Shown here: in pieces, positions 24,324-32,276 of the stretch
How positions within the stretch are numbered: position 1 is the first letter of the stretch
How the letters are laid out: every line of letters starts with the position of its first letter
Assembly: GCA_003151975.1 (NCBI GenBank)
Contig: PLZD01000027.1
Location: 62,001 to 126,000, forward strand
DNA: 64,000 bases
Source: Elusimicrobiota bacterium
GTDB lineage: Bacteria; Elusimicrobiota; Elusimicrobia; UBA1565; UBA9628
Direction: 5' to 3'
The notes under the pieces: model-generated
What the model saw: the letters and a program-made list of their open reading frames with translations, nothing else
Database searches by the model: none
Told to the model about the DNA's origin: nothing
Program-made: the position numbers and the translations under genes

Positions 24324-24752
24324 ATGGGTCCCTGGCAAAGCATCGGTCCCGACTGGCCCGGCTTCAGGCCGTGGCATCACAACATCTTCCGCGTTCTCCT
24401 GCCGCGCCCCAAGAAGCCGTTCCTGAGGGCCGAGCGCAAGGGCGGGCGGCCCCGCAATAGCGATGTGCGGAATTTCGAAGCGATCCTCTGGATATTCCGT
24501 ACGAACTGTCCGTGGACCGCTCTGCCAGAACGCTTCGGATCACAAAGGACCGTCTTCCGTCGCCTGCTGTGCTGGCAACGCGATGGAAATCTGCGCAGGC
24601 TTTGGGAATGCTATCTCTCGCACCTGGGGCGCGAGGACTTCGAAGGATGGTGGAAGGTGCTCGAGCGAAATCGACTCAGCCGACAGCCGCTCTGGAAATT
24701 CGAGCTTGATTACATCTACTCCATGCGCGCGGGCCGGCCGCTCGCGACCTAA
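24324..24752 (+). CDS. Solo DUF4096 domain (IS5-type transposase N-terminal part)
   Basis: 142 residues from ATG 24324, just after a TATATAT run. Residues about 47-105 match the DUF4096/IS5 N-terminal domain: 'GRPRNSDVRNFEAILWIFRTNCPWTALPERFG' with the 'W..LP..FG' hallmark, then 'VFRRLLCWQRDGNLRRLWE'. The catalytic DDE domain is absent and the frame ends after a further 40 residues, overlapping the convergent upp stop by four bases. It is either a decayed transposase or a domesticated DNA-binding protein. The intact frame and tight packing with upp argue against very recent decay. Confidence 0.65.
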   Translation: MGPWQSIGPDWPGFRPWHHNIFRVLLPRPKKPFLRAERKGGRPRNSDVRNFEAILWIFRTNCPWTALPERFGSQRTVFRRLLCWQRDGNLRRLWECYLSHLGREDFEGWWKVLERNRLSRQPLWKFELDYIYSMRAGRPLAT

Positions 24753-25378
24753 GTCGTCGCGAAGAGCCGGTCGCCGGCGTCGCCGAGGCCGGGCACGATG
24801 TAGCCCATCTTGTTGAGCTGGGCATCCACCGCGGCGGTGTAGATCGCGACGCTCGGATGCGCGTCGTGGACGCGCTTGATGCCCTGGCGCGACGAGAGCA
24901 GCGTCACCAGGATGATCTGGCGCGCCCCGTCGGTCTTGAGGATGTTGATCGCCTCGACGGCGGACCCCCCGGTGGCGAGCATCGGGTCGCAGAGCACGAC
25001 GAAGGAATCGGCGATGTCCTTGGGCAGGCGCACGTAGTAGCGCACGGGGTTGAGGGTCTCATCGTTGCGGTAGAGGCCGATGTGGCCCACAGAGGCGTCC
25101 GGGACTAGGCGCAGCAGTCCCGAAAGCATGCCCAAGCCCGCGCGCAGGACGGCGACCATCGACACGGGCTGGTCGACGAACTCGGCCGGGGCGGCTTTAA
25201 TCGGCGTCTGCACTTGGGTCTTGCGCGTACGGATGTTGCGCAGGGCTTCGTAGCCGATGAGCGCCGCGACCTCTTCCATCAAAAGGCGAAACTCCTCGGG
25301 TCGGGTGTGCTTGTCGCGCAGGTCGGCGAGCTTTTCCTGAATCAGCGGGTGGTCGCAGACGACGAGTTTAGGGGCCAT
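24749..25378 (-). CDS. upp: Uracil phosphoribosyltransferase
   Basis: 209 residues, the standard length. It converts uracil and PRPP to UMP in pyrimidine salvage. The PRPP loop is seen in 'VVLCDPMLATGGSAVEAI', the flexible loop in 'LRAGLGMLSGL', and the uracil-binding C-terminus in 'GYIVPGLGDAGDRLFAT'. The gene lies 12 bases after the thymidine phosphorylase gene, so uracil released by that enzyme can be recaptured. Confidence 0.97.
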   Translation of the reverse strand: MAPKLVVCDHPLIQEKLADLRDKHTRPEEFRLLMEEVAALIGYEALRNIRTRKTQVQTPIKAAPAEFVDQPVSMVAVLRAGLGMLSGLLRLVPDASVGHIGLYRNDETLNPVRYYVRLPKDIADSFVVLCDPMLATGGSAVEAINILKTDGARQIILVTLLSSRQGIKRVHDAHPSVAIYTAAVDAQLNKMGYIVPGLGDAGDRLFATT

Positions 25379-25390
25379 GTTCCTCCGGTC

Positions 25391-26692
25391 TTACTTCAAT
25401 ATTTTTTGAATGACCCGCACGGTCTTGGGCTTGCGCGAGTCTATGCGGAACGCCGATTGAAAAAAAGCGTGGGCTTCGTCGAGCTTGGCGGGATCGTTGG
25501 CGTAGAGCCGCGCGACGCACTCGCCTTTTGACACGCGCTCGCCGACTTTCTTGTCGAGGATGATCCCAGCGCCATAGTCGAGCTTCTGCTCCATGAAAGT
25601 GCGGCCCGCGCCGAGGATCACGCCGGCTTGGCCGACGAGGCGCGCGTCCAACCGGCCGATGTAGCCGTCCTTGGGCGCGGCCGCGGCCTTGGAGTGAGCG
25701 GCTTGCGGCAGCTTCCTCAAATCGTCGATGACGCTCGTGTCGCCGCCTTGCGCCTTGATCATCTCCTTGAAGCGCGCGAGCGCCGAGCCGTCGCGGATGA
25801 GGGCTGAAAGGCGCCGCGCGCCTTCCTCGGGAGACTTCGCTTTGCCCGCAAGGTGAACCATCCAGCCGCCGAGACCTAGCAGGACTTCGACGTAGTCGCC
25901 GGCGGTGCAGTCGCCCTGAAGGACCTCAACAGCCTGGCGCACCTCGAGCGCGTTGCCAACGTACTTGCCGAGCGGCTGGTCCATGCCCGTCAACAGCGCC
26001 ACGCACTTGATGCCGAGGCCCTTGGCGGTCTTTACGAGCGCGCGGCCGAGCACCTCGGCCTGCTTGGCTTCCTGAAAAATCGCGCCTGAGCCGACCTTGA
26101 CGTCGAGCACGAGCGCGTCGAGATCTTCTGAAAGTTTCTTGGAGAGGATGCTCGCCACGATCAGCGGCAGCGACTCGACCGTCGAGGTCGCGTCGCGCAA
26201 ATGATAGAGCTTGCGGTCGGCGGGAGCGAGCTTCTCGCTCTGGCCGAACATCGAGACGCCCATCTCCGCGAGCTGCTTCAAGATCTCGTCGAGGTCGAGC
26301 TTGACCCGCACGCCGGGAATCGATTCGAGCTTATCCAGCGTGCCGCCGGTGTGCCCGAGGCCCCGGCCGCTCATCATCGGCACAACGAGTCCGGCGGATG
26401 CCACGAGGGGGGCGAGAGCCAGCGAGATGCCGTCACCGACGCCCCCGGTCGAGTGCTTGTCGACCTTCGGAGCGGGCAAGGCGTCCAAGCCGAGGCTCGC
26501 GCCGGAAGCCGCCATCGCCCGCGTGAGGCTGACGGTTTCGGGCTCGGTCATGCCGCGGCAGCAGACGGCCATGAGCCAGGCCGAGAGTTGATAGTCAGGA
26601 ATGCTTCCCTTCGACGCGCCGTCGGCGATGAACGCGATCTCGTCGGGCGTGTGCTTTCCGCCGGTGCGCTTCTTGGCGAGCAGGTCGATCAT
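25391..26692 (-). CDS. deoA: Thymidine/pyrimidine-nucleoside phosphorylase
   Basis: About 433 residues. It phosphorolyses thymidine or uridine/deoxyuridine to the base and (deoxy)ribose 1-phosphate. The family signature 'SGRGLGHTGGTLDKLESIPG' and the phosphate-binding 'KHSTGGVGDG' are present, as is the C-terminal PYNP domain ('GYIGRLDARLVGQAGVILGAGR', 'DKKVGERVSKGE'). Whether it prefers thymidine (DeoA) or all pyrimidines (Pdp) cannot be told from motifs. Start is ATG 26692 or 26698 (two residues longer). It lies between the purine nucleoside phosphorylase and upp genes in one operon. Confidence 0.93.
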   Translation of the reverse strand: MIDLLAKKRTGGKHTPDEIAFIADGASKGSIPDYQLSAWLMAVCCRGMTEPETVSLTRAMAASGASLGLDALPAPKVDKHSTGGVGDGISLALAPLVASAGLVVPMMSGRGLGHTGGTLDKLESIPGVRVKLDLDEILKQLAEMGVSMFGQSEKLAPADRKLYHLRDATSTVESLPLIVASILSKKLSEDLDALVLDVKVGSGAIFQEAKQAEVLGRALVKTAKGLGIKCVALLTGMDQPLGKYVGNALEVRQAVEVLQGDCTAGDYVEVLLGLGGWMVHLAGKAKSPEEGARRLSALIRDGSALARFKEMIKAQGGDTSVIDDLRKLPQAAHSKAAAAPKDGYIGRLDARLVGQAGVILGAGRTFMEQKLDYGAGIILDKKVGERVSKGECVARLYANDPAKLDEAHAFFQSAFRIDSRKPKTVRVIQKILK

Positions 26693-26705
26693 CCGCATGG
26701 ATGAC

Positions 26706-27536
26706 CTAAAGCGCTTTGATGAAGTCCTGCAGGACGGAGCTCAGGTCGGCCGAAACCTTCGCGCCGAGAGCGAGCACGTCGGGGTGGCTGAGCGTGGCGC
26801 CCTTCATGCCGCTGGCCATGTTCGCGACCCAGACCAAGGCGGCGGTGCGCAGGCCCATCTGCCGGGCCACGATGACTTCGGGCACGACCGACATGCCCAC
26901 CACCGCGCCGCCGAGCATGCGGTAGGCGCGGATCTCGGCGGGAGTCTCGTAGGACGGGCCGCCGGTGGCGACGTAGACGCCCTCGTGGACCGGAATCTTG
27001 TTCTTGCGCGAGGCCTTGATGGTGAGGTCGCGCAGCTTCGCGTCGTAGGCCGCGGAGAGGTCGGGGAACATCTCGCCGAATTCTTCCTCGTGAAACGCCC
27101 GCAAGGGGTTTCTGCCCATGAAATTGATGTGGTCGGTGATCGCGACAAAGTGCCCGGGCTTGGCCTTGGGGTTCATCGAGCCGACGGCCGAGGTGATCAG
27201 CAAAGTCTTGAGGCCCATGTACTCGAGCATGCGGATCGGAAGCGCAATCGACTCCATCGAGTGGCCTTCATAATAATGAAAGCGGCCCTGCATGACCGCG
27301 ATCTGGCGCCGGTTGTACTCGCCGACGATCAGCTTGCCTTCGTGGCCAGTGACTGTCGTACGCGGGAATCCCGGGATTTCCGAATATGGGATCGTTTCAG
27401 CGCCGGCCAGCGGCGGCACTGCTTTCGAGAGACCGCTGCCGAGGATGATGGCGACCTCGGGCTTGAAGCCGGAGGCGCGGGAGCGGACGAAGTCCGCGGC
27501 GCGGCGGATGCTGCCGACATAGGTCTTAACTTCCAT
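26706..27536 (-). CDS. punA: Purine-nucleoside phosphorylase, trimeric class
   Basis: 276 residues from ATG 27536, the size of trimeric PNPs. Motifs: phosphate-binding 'ILGSGLSKA', 'MQGRFHYYEGHS', 'LLITSAVGSMNP', and 'GPSYETPAEIRAYR', with the base-binding Glu and later Asn in 'NMASG'. The last differs somewhat from the common 'TNAAGG' order but is well inside family variation. It cleaves guanosine or inosine to base and ribose 1-phosphate. I reject a start 13 residues upstream because ATG 27536 follows a TGC-TAGAAT -10 box by eight bases. First gene of the salvage operon. Confidence 0.93.
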   Translation of the reverse strand: MEVKTYVGSIRRAADFVRSRASGFKPEVAIILGSGLSKAVPPLAGAETIPYSEIPGFPRTTVTGHEGKLIVGEYNRRQIAVMQGRFHYYEGHSMESIALPIRMLEYMGLKTLLITSAVGSMNPKAKPGHFVAITDHINFMGRNPLRAFHEEEFGEMFPDLSAAYDAKLRDLTIKASRKNKIPVHEGVYVATGGPSYETPAEIRAYRMLGGAVVGMSVVPEVIVARQMGLRTAALVWVANMASGMKGATLSHPDVLALGAKVSADLSSVLQDFIKAL

Positions 27537-27544
27537 CGCGAAGA

Positions 27545-27550
27545 ATTCTA
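27545..27550 (-). promoter_or_regulatory. Leaderless-type -10 box of the nucleoside salvage operon
   Basis: TAGAAT preceded by TGC on the minus strand ends eight bases before ATG 27536. There is no Shine-Dalgarno sequence in the remaining gap. Confidence 0.55.
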
Positions 27551-27558
27551 GCACATTG

Positions 27559-27587
27559 TTGCGGGAGGCCGGCAAATTTTCTACACT
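27559..27587 (+). promoter_or_regulatory. Leaderless-type promoter of the transketolase operon
   Basis: TTGCGG (27559-27564), 17 bases, TACACT (27582-27587), then six bases to the GTG start. It is back-to-back with the salvage-operon promoter within a 57-base intergenic region. Confidence 0.65.
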
Positions 27588-27593
27588 AGCTTC

Positions 27594-28430
27594 GTGCCCA
27601 CCGCCACCGAGCCGAAGACGACCGACTTGAAGACGCTCACGCGCGACATGCGCGTCGACATCATCCGCATGATCGAGGCTGCTGGTTCAGGTCATCCAGG
27701 GGGTTCGCTCTCGATCATCGACATCCTGGCGGTGCTCTACTACAAGCACCTCAAGCACGATCCCAAGAACACGACTTGGCCCGACCGCGACCGCGTGATC
27801 CTCTCCAAGGGCCACGCCTGTCCCGCGCTTTACACGGTCATGGCCTACACGGGCTACTTCCCGAAAGAGCAACTCCTCACTTTGCGCAAGCTCGGCAGCC
27901 CGCTGCAGGGACATCCCGACCGGATGCGCCTGCCCGGCATCGAGGCCTCGACCGGCTCGCTCGGCGTCGGTCTCTCGATGGGCATCGGCATGGCGCTGGC
28001 CGCCAAGGCCGACAAGAAAGATTTCCGGACTTACGTCCTGCTCGGCGACGGCGAAGTGCAGGAAGGCCAGGTCTGGGAGGCCTTCATGGCCGCGCCCAAA
28101 TTCGGCCTCGACAATCTGACGGTGATCCTCGACCACAACAACGGCCAGATCGACGGCCCCGTCGACCAGATCATGCCGATCGACTCGATGACCGACAAGC
28201 TCGCCGCGTTCCACTGGGACATTCAATCCATCGACGGCCACGATTTGACGCAGATCGACAAGGCGCTCGCGAAAGCGAAGACCGTCAAGGGCAAGCCGCA
28301 GTTCATCGCGGCCAAGACGATCAAGGGCAAGGGCGTCTCCTTCATGGAGAACAACATTGCTTGGCATGGGAATGCCCCTAAGAAGGAAGACGCCGACAAG
28401 GCCGTCGCGGAGATCATGAAAAATGGGTAA
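27594..28430 (+). CDS. Transketolase, N-terminal (thiamine-pyrophosphate) subunit
   Basis: 278 residues from GTG 27594. It contains the PP-binding half: 'GSGHPGGSLSIIDILAVLYY', 'DRVILSKGHACPALYTVM', 'STGSLGVGLSMGIGMALAAK' and the ThDP motif 'LLGDGEVQEGQVWEAFMAAPKFGLDNLTVILDHNN'. Together with the next gene it makes a split transketolase for the non-oxidative pentose phosphate pathway. Split forms are common in archaea, Firmicutes and several deep bacterial phyla. It is divergent from the nucleoside phosphorylases, whose product ribose 5-phosphate feeds this enzyme. Confidence 0.96.
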   Translation: MPTATEPKTTDLKTLTRDMRVDIIRMIEAAGSGHPGGSLSIIDILAVLYYKHLKHDPKNTTWPDRDRVILSKGHACPALYTVMAYTGYFPKEQLLTLRKLGSPLQGHPDRMRLPGIEASTGSLGVGLSMGIGMALAAKADKKDFRTYVLLGDGEVQEGQVWEAFMAAPKFGLDNLTVILDHNNGQIDGPVDQIMPIDSMTDKLAAFHWDIQSIDGHDLTQIDKALAKAKTVKGKPQFIAAKTIKGKGVSFMENNIAWHGNAPKKEDADKAVAEIMKNG

Positions 28431-29364
28431 GGCCACTCGCGCGGCGTTCGGCGACGCGATCATGGAGTTGGCGGACGCGCACCCGGAGATCGTGGTGCTC
28501 GACGCGGACCTCTCCAAGTCCACGATGACTCAGCCGTTCATGAAGAAATACCCGGCCCGCCACTACGAGTTCGGCATCGCCGAGCAGAACATGATCGGCG
28601 CCGGCGCGGGTCTCGCGCTCTGCGGCAAGATTCCTTTCGTCACGAGCTTCGCCTGTTTTCTGATCGGCCGGCTTGAGACCATCCGCATCTGCGCGGCCTA
28701 CAACCAGACCAACATCAAGCTCGTCGGCACGCACGCCGGAATCGGCATCGGCGAAGACGGCACCTCGCAGATGGCTCTGGAAGATCTGGGCGCCATGCGC
28801 TCTCTGCCGCACATGACCGTTTTGCAGCCGGCCGACGCCAACGAGACCAAGCAGGCCGTCGCCTGGGCCGTCGCGCACAAGGGCGCCGTCTACCTGCGGC
28901 TCACGCGCCAGAACATGGAAGACGTGCACGGCCCCGACTACAAGTTTCAGATCGGCAAGGCCGACGTGATTTGGGAGCCGGCCTCAAAACCCAAGCACTA
29001 CCAAGCGACCATTTTCGCGTCAGGCGGTCCCGTCCCCGAGGCGATGAAGGCGGCCAAGGATCTCGAGGGCCGCGGCTTCATGGCGCGCGTCGTCAACGCC
29101 TGCTCGCTCAGCCCTTTCGACGACGAAGCGGTCGTCAAGTTCTCCAAGGACTCCGACCGGATCGTGACCGTCGAGGACCACAACATCGTGGGCGGACTCG
29201 GAACGGCCGTCTGCGAAGCGGCGGCCGCCCGCGCCTGCGCGGTTCCGGTCGTCAAGATCGGTGTGCGGGATTTCGGCGAGTCGGCCTCTCCCGAGCAGCT
29301 TTACGACAAGTACGGCCTCTCCGCGCCGCACATCGTCGAAGCCTGCCTGCGCAACCTCAACTAA
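28423..29364 (+). CDS. Transketolase, C-terminal subunit
   Basis: 313 residues; its ATG lies eight bases inside the upstream gene. It holds the pyrimidine-binding domain ('HYEFGIAEQNMIGAGAGLALCGKIPF', with the ThDP-activating Glu in 'GIAEQN', and 'THAGIGIGEDGTSQMALEDLGAMRSLP') and the C-terminal transketolase domain ('IVTVEDHNIVGGLGTAV'). It pairs with the N-terminal subunit to form a functional heterotetramer. A hairpin follows two bases after the stop. Confidence 0.96.
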   Translation: MGKATRAAFGDAIMELADAHPEIVVLDADLSKSTMTQPFMKKYPARHYEFGIAEQNMIGAGAGLALCGKIPFVTSFACFLIGRLETIRICAAYNQTNIKLVGTHAGIGIGEDGTSQMALEDLGAMRSLPHMTVLQPADANETKQAVAWAVAHKGAVYLRLTRQNMEDVHGPDYKFQIGKADVIWEPASKPKHYQATIFASGGPVPEAMKAAKDLEGRGFMARVVNACSLSPFDDEAVVKFSKDSDRIVTVEDHNIVGGLGTAVCEAAAARACAVPVVKIGVRDFGESASPEQLYDKYGLSAPHIVEACLRNLN

Positions 29365-29365
29365 A

Positions 29366-29390
29366 AGGCCCTCCTTTTCTCGGAGGGCCT
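29366..29390 (-). terminator. Terminator between transketolase and the secreted paralogues
   Basis: AGGCCCTCC and GGAGGGCCT enclose a seven-base loop. On the minus strand the hairpin is followed by TTTTAG, so it ends the operon at 29418-31836. It may also attenuate read-through from transketolase. Confidence 0.8.
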
Positions 29391-29417
29391 AAAGCCTAAC
29401 CTCGCGGCTAGATCGTT

Positions 29418-30467
29418 CTATCTTTCAGTCGGCGGATCGACGAGTCCCGCATGCGGCTCGTCCATCAAATTCGTCCGGCCGCCCTCGCCTGCAGCCGAGA
29501 TCACGACGTGGGTCTGCTCGAAGTGGCCGACGACGGTGCCGCGCGGCGACAAGCGAAAGTCCCCGCGCAGCCGAACGCTCTCTCCGGGCCGCAGAAGAGG
29601 GATGTCGCCGCGGCTTGCGTCGGAAGGCAGCAGCCGCCCGGAGCCCTCAGCGACGAACTGCTCCTGGGCCATTGCGATCTGAAGATTCTTGAGCGGCGCG
29701 ACTCCGGTATTGACGACTTCGATTTCGTAATCGAGCCGCGAATCGTGCACGTAGACGGCATAGTCGCCCCAATAGCGCTGAGGCAGGACCTCGTCCCTCT
29801 CTCGCTCTCCGCGACCATCGGCCACAACACAGGTCACCCCCGTCGCGTCGGCGCGGCTGCGGCCCATTGGATTCAAATAGGTCACGCGCAAGCGAATCCC
29901 GCGGCCGACGATCCAGGCTCCCGGCATCGGCTCGATCTTTCCGATAAAGTTTGCGACCACTTCCGGCAGCCAACCGAGGGCGGACCGCGGGGTCGGCTCG
30001 GGCACGATCAGGATGCGATCCTCCGGCGCCCGGGGAGCCGCGGCGTCGGCGGAGGGCGCGGCGGCCGGAGTCTCGGCGGGCAGGCGCGCAAGATCAATCG
30101 GCGCGAAGATGTTTTCGGCCGGCGCGGGATCGCGGAAGATGTTTTTCGCGTTGGACCAAGCCGTCGTCGCGAGCTCCGACGGCAGGCGCCACGCCGAGCG
30201 CACCCAATCGCGGCCCGACAAAAACTCCTCGACGGCGATCTCGCCGAAGGCCAAGACATAGAAGCCCCATTCGGCCGGGGGCTCCACCTTCGGAGCCGCT
30301 GCGGCCTTGACCGGGACCGATTGCAGGGCCTGCATGGACGGCGGCGGCATCATATTCCGCGCCGCCGTCGGAGCCCCGATCATCGCCAGGCTCGCGGCGC
30401 CCGTGGTTTGCGCGGTGAACGAAAACATCACCGTCCAGAGGCAAGCGAGTCTCGCGATTTTTTTCAT
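29418..30467 (-). CDS. Secreted protein with DUF11/CARDB-like domain (paralogue B)
   Basis: 349 residues with a signal peptide (MKKIARLACLWTVMFSFTAQTTGA). The N-terminal 50 residues are nearly the same as in the upstream neighbour: 'ASLAMIGxPxAARNMM', 'PSMQALQ', 'EWGFY.LAFGEIA'. A Pro/Ala-rich middle follows. The C-terminal ~170 residues form an immunoglobulin-like region: 'YWGDYAVYVHDSRLDYEIEVVNTGVAPLKNLQI' and 'PGESVRLRGDFRL', as in DUF11/CARDB adhesion-type domains. I infer an extracellular or surface role. The specific function is unknown. It lies ten bases after paralogue A. Confidence 0.75.
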   Translation of the reverse strand: MKKIARLACLWTVMFSFTAQTTGAASLAMIGAPTAARNMMPPPSMQALQSVPVKAAAAPKVEPPAEWGFYVLAFGEIAVEEFLSGRDWVRSAWRLPSELATTAWSNAKNIFRDPAPAENIFAPIDLARLPAETPAAAPSADAAAPRAPEDRILIVPEPTPRSALGWLPEVVANFIGKIEPMPGAWIVGRGIRLRVTYLNPMGRSRADATGVTCVVADGRGERERDEVLPQRYWGDYAVYVHDSRLDYEIEVVNTGVAPLKNLQIAMAQEQFVAEGSGRLLPSDASRGDIPLLRPGESVRLRGDFRLSPRGTVVGHFEQTHVVISAAGEGGRTNLMDEPHAGLVDPPTER

Positions 30468-30477
30468 CGGCTCGCGC

Positions 30478-31836
30478 TCACAGGTCCGGCGGCGGGTCGA
30501 TCAAGCCCGCCTGATACGCCTCGGCCAGAGTCTCGGTCGTTCCACCGACGCCGCTCTGGGACGTCATCAGCACGTGCGTCTGCTCGAGGCTGCCGTGCCA
30601 AGCCCAGTCGCTCGTGATCTTGAACTGGTTGCGCAGCTTGACGGTCTCGCCGGGGTTGAGCGTCTCGATTTTCTGCACGCCGGCCTCGGTCGGCAAGCGG
30701 CGGCCGGCCTTGCCCTCGCGGCTGAAGACTTCCTGCGCCGCGACGACGGTCATGCCCTTGATCGCCTTGGTTCCCGTGTTCTGGACCTCGACGACATAGT
30801 TTACGGTCTGGCCGTGATTGTAGATCGCGTAGTTGCCCCAATATTCCGTGGGCAGGACCTCGGCCGGGTTCTCGAGCAGCTTGCCCGGCATGTTGTACTT
30901 GAAGCCGGCGCCGTCGGCTTGGCTGAAGCCCACCGGGTTGAGGTAGACGATCCGGAAGCGGATGCCCTTGCCCTGGTTCCAACTGCCCTCCATGCGGGCC
31001 GCGACGCCCTTGTTGAGCCGGCGATGATCGAGCCCCGGCATCTTGAAGGCGAAGGCCTTCGATGGATTCAAGTGGGGGAACTGGCGGATGTTCTTGACGT
31101 CGTTGATGGGATGCGCCAGCGCGCGCTCCGCGTCTTCACCCTGAAGAGTCTGCATCGCGCGGGCGTTCTTCGCGATCTCCGGTTCGAGCGTCACGGGTTC
31201 GAGTCTTCCCGGCAACGGGGGAGTGAAAACCTCCGGGACCTCGGTCTTGTCCTCGGCGACGCCCACGGCCTCGACCGGGTTGACGAGCAGGCCGGAACGG
31301 CTGATCGGCATCTCCTCGCGCACCACGAGCATCGATTGCTGAGGCGCGGCCTTTGCTTCCGGCATCACGATGAGGGGAGCGGGAACGGCCTGCTCCGGCT
31401 GAGCCGGCGGAATCGGCGCCGCCAGATCGATGGGCGCGATCGTCTCGGGAGTCTCGGGCTTCTCTTGAAGGAACTCCGCTCCGCGCTTGAGCGCATCGTT
31501 GGCAGACCTGCGCGCGGCCTGCATGGCGTTATTAAAGGAAGACTTGGCGTGGGCCAAGGATTCGAACGCGATCTCGCCGAACGCCAGGATGTAGAAGCCC
31601 CACTCCGCCGGGACCTCGACCTTGGGCGCGATCTTCTTGGGGGCCGGCGCCGCCTTGATGGGCGCGGGCGCGGCCTTGAGCGGGATCGCCTGCAGGGCCT
31701 GCATGGAAGGAAGCGGCATCATGTTGCGCGCCGCCATCGGGCTGCCGATCATCGCGAGGCTCGCCGCTCCCGTCGTCTGCACGGCCATCGAGAACAGCGT
31801 GATCCAGATCCCGGCCAGCTTGAAGAGCTTTCTCAT
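30478..31836 (-). CDS. Secreted protein with DUF11/CARDB-like domain (paralogue A)
   Basis: 452 residues. Signal peptide MRKLFKLAGIWITLFSMAVQTTGA, then the block shared with paralogue B. Its middle region is about 100 residues longer, with Ala/Pro/Lys repeats ('KAAPAPIKAAPAPKK'). The C-terminal domain reads 'YWGNYAIYNHGQTVNYVVEVQNTGTKAIKGMTVV' and 'PGETVKLRNQFKI', ending 'YQAGLIDPPPDL' against 'HAGLVDPPTER' in B. AGGTGAG precedes the ATG. The pair arose by tandem duplication. No catalytic residues are apparent, so an adhesion or matrix role is more likely than an enzyme. Confidence 0.75.
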   Translation of the reverse strand: MRKLFKLAGIWITLFSMAVQTTGAASLAMIGSPMAARNMMPLPSMQALQAIPLKAAPAPIKAAPAPKKIAPKVEVPAEWGFYILAFGEIAFESLAHAKSSFNNAMQAARRSANDALKRGAEFLQEKPETPETIAPIDLAAPIPPAQPEQAVPAPLIVMPEAKAAPQQSMLVVREEMPISRSGLLVNPVEAVGVAEDKTEVPEVFTPPLPGRLEPVTLEPEIAKNARAMQTLQGEDAERALAHPINDVKNIRQFPHLNPSKAFAFKMPGLDHRRLNKGVAARMEGSWNQGKGIRFRIVYLNPVGFSQADGAGFKYNMPGKLLENPAEVLPTEYWGNYAIYNHGQTVNYVVEVQNTGTKAIKGMTVVAAQEVFSREGKAGRRLPTEAGVQKIETLNPGETVKLRNQFKITSDWAWHGSLEQTHVLMTSQSGVGGTTETLAEAYQAGLIDPPPDL

Positions 31837-31921
31837 CGGCGCTCACCTCTCCCTGCTGATGCAAGAGTAGCCGATCCGTTTAACGCAATTGTTTCCGGTG
31901 AATAAAGGCTCGGTAAAGTCT

Positions 31922-32023
31922 TCAGTCCCGTCGGAGCAGGCGCGATAGGACGACCGCAAGAGCGGCTCCGATCGCCATGTTCACGAAGAAGCCCGCCGTC
32001 ATGAAAAGTCCGGGATCGCTCAT
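31922..32023 (-). CDS. 33-residue single-span membrane peptide
   Basis: ATG 32023 overlaps the stop of the preceding small gene (ATGA). The product is MSDPGLFMTAGFFVNMAIGA then ALAVVLSRLLRRD: one hydrophobic helix of about 20 residues with a positive Arg-rich C-terminus, which would stay in the cytoplasm. No family is recognised. The translational coupling is the main support for it being real. Confidence 0.5.
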   Translation of the reverse strand: MSDPGLFMTAGFFVNMAIGAALAVVLSRLLRRD

Positions 32024-32187
32024 GGCCGCAGGGAGGACGCGAAGTAGAAAGTCAGCTTGCCGGCGCTTTCCTCGTGCTTGTCCCAAAGCTCCTCGAGGTC
32101 CTTGCCGTGATCGATCACCTCTTGCCGCTTGTCCAGAACGACCCACTCATCCTCGAACCACGCGCTGATATCCAAGATATTGAGCAT
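32020..32187 (-). CDS. 55-residue DUF5678-like small protein
   Basis: GAGGAGG lies six bases before ATG 32187. The product starts MLNILDISAWFEDEWVVLDK and continues RQEVIDHGKDLEELWDKHEE; the layout 'W-V-x-L-D-x-x-x-x-V-I-x-H-G-K-D-L-E-E-L' resembles DUF5678 proteins, small cytoplasmic proteins of unknown function. It shares a 4-base ATGA overlap with the 33-residue membrane peptide gene, so the two are probably made together. Confidence 0.6.
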   Translation of the reverse strand: MLNILDISAWFEDEWVVLDKRQEVIDHGKDLEELWDKHEESAGKLTFYFASSLRP

Positions 32188-32276
32188 CGCACGCCTCCTC
32201 TGATCGGAGACATTGTCGCACAGGCGTGTTTACTTCTTGTTACGAATCACCGCCAAATATTCTTCAATAGAAGGCC

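Noticed and set aside
24324-24752. Active insertion sequence
   Set aside because: The DDE catalytic domain, terminal repeats flanking the gene and target duplications are not seen.
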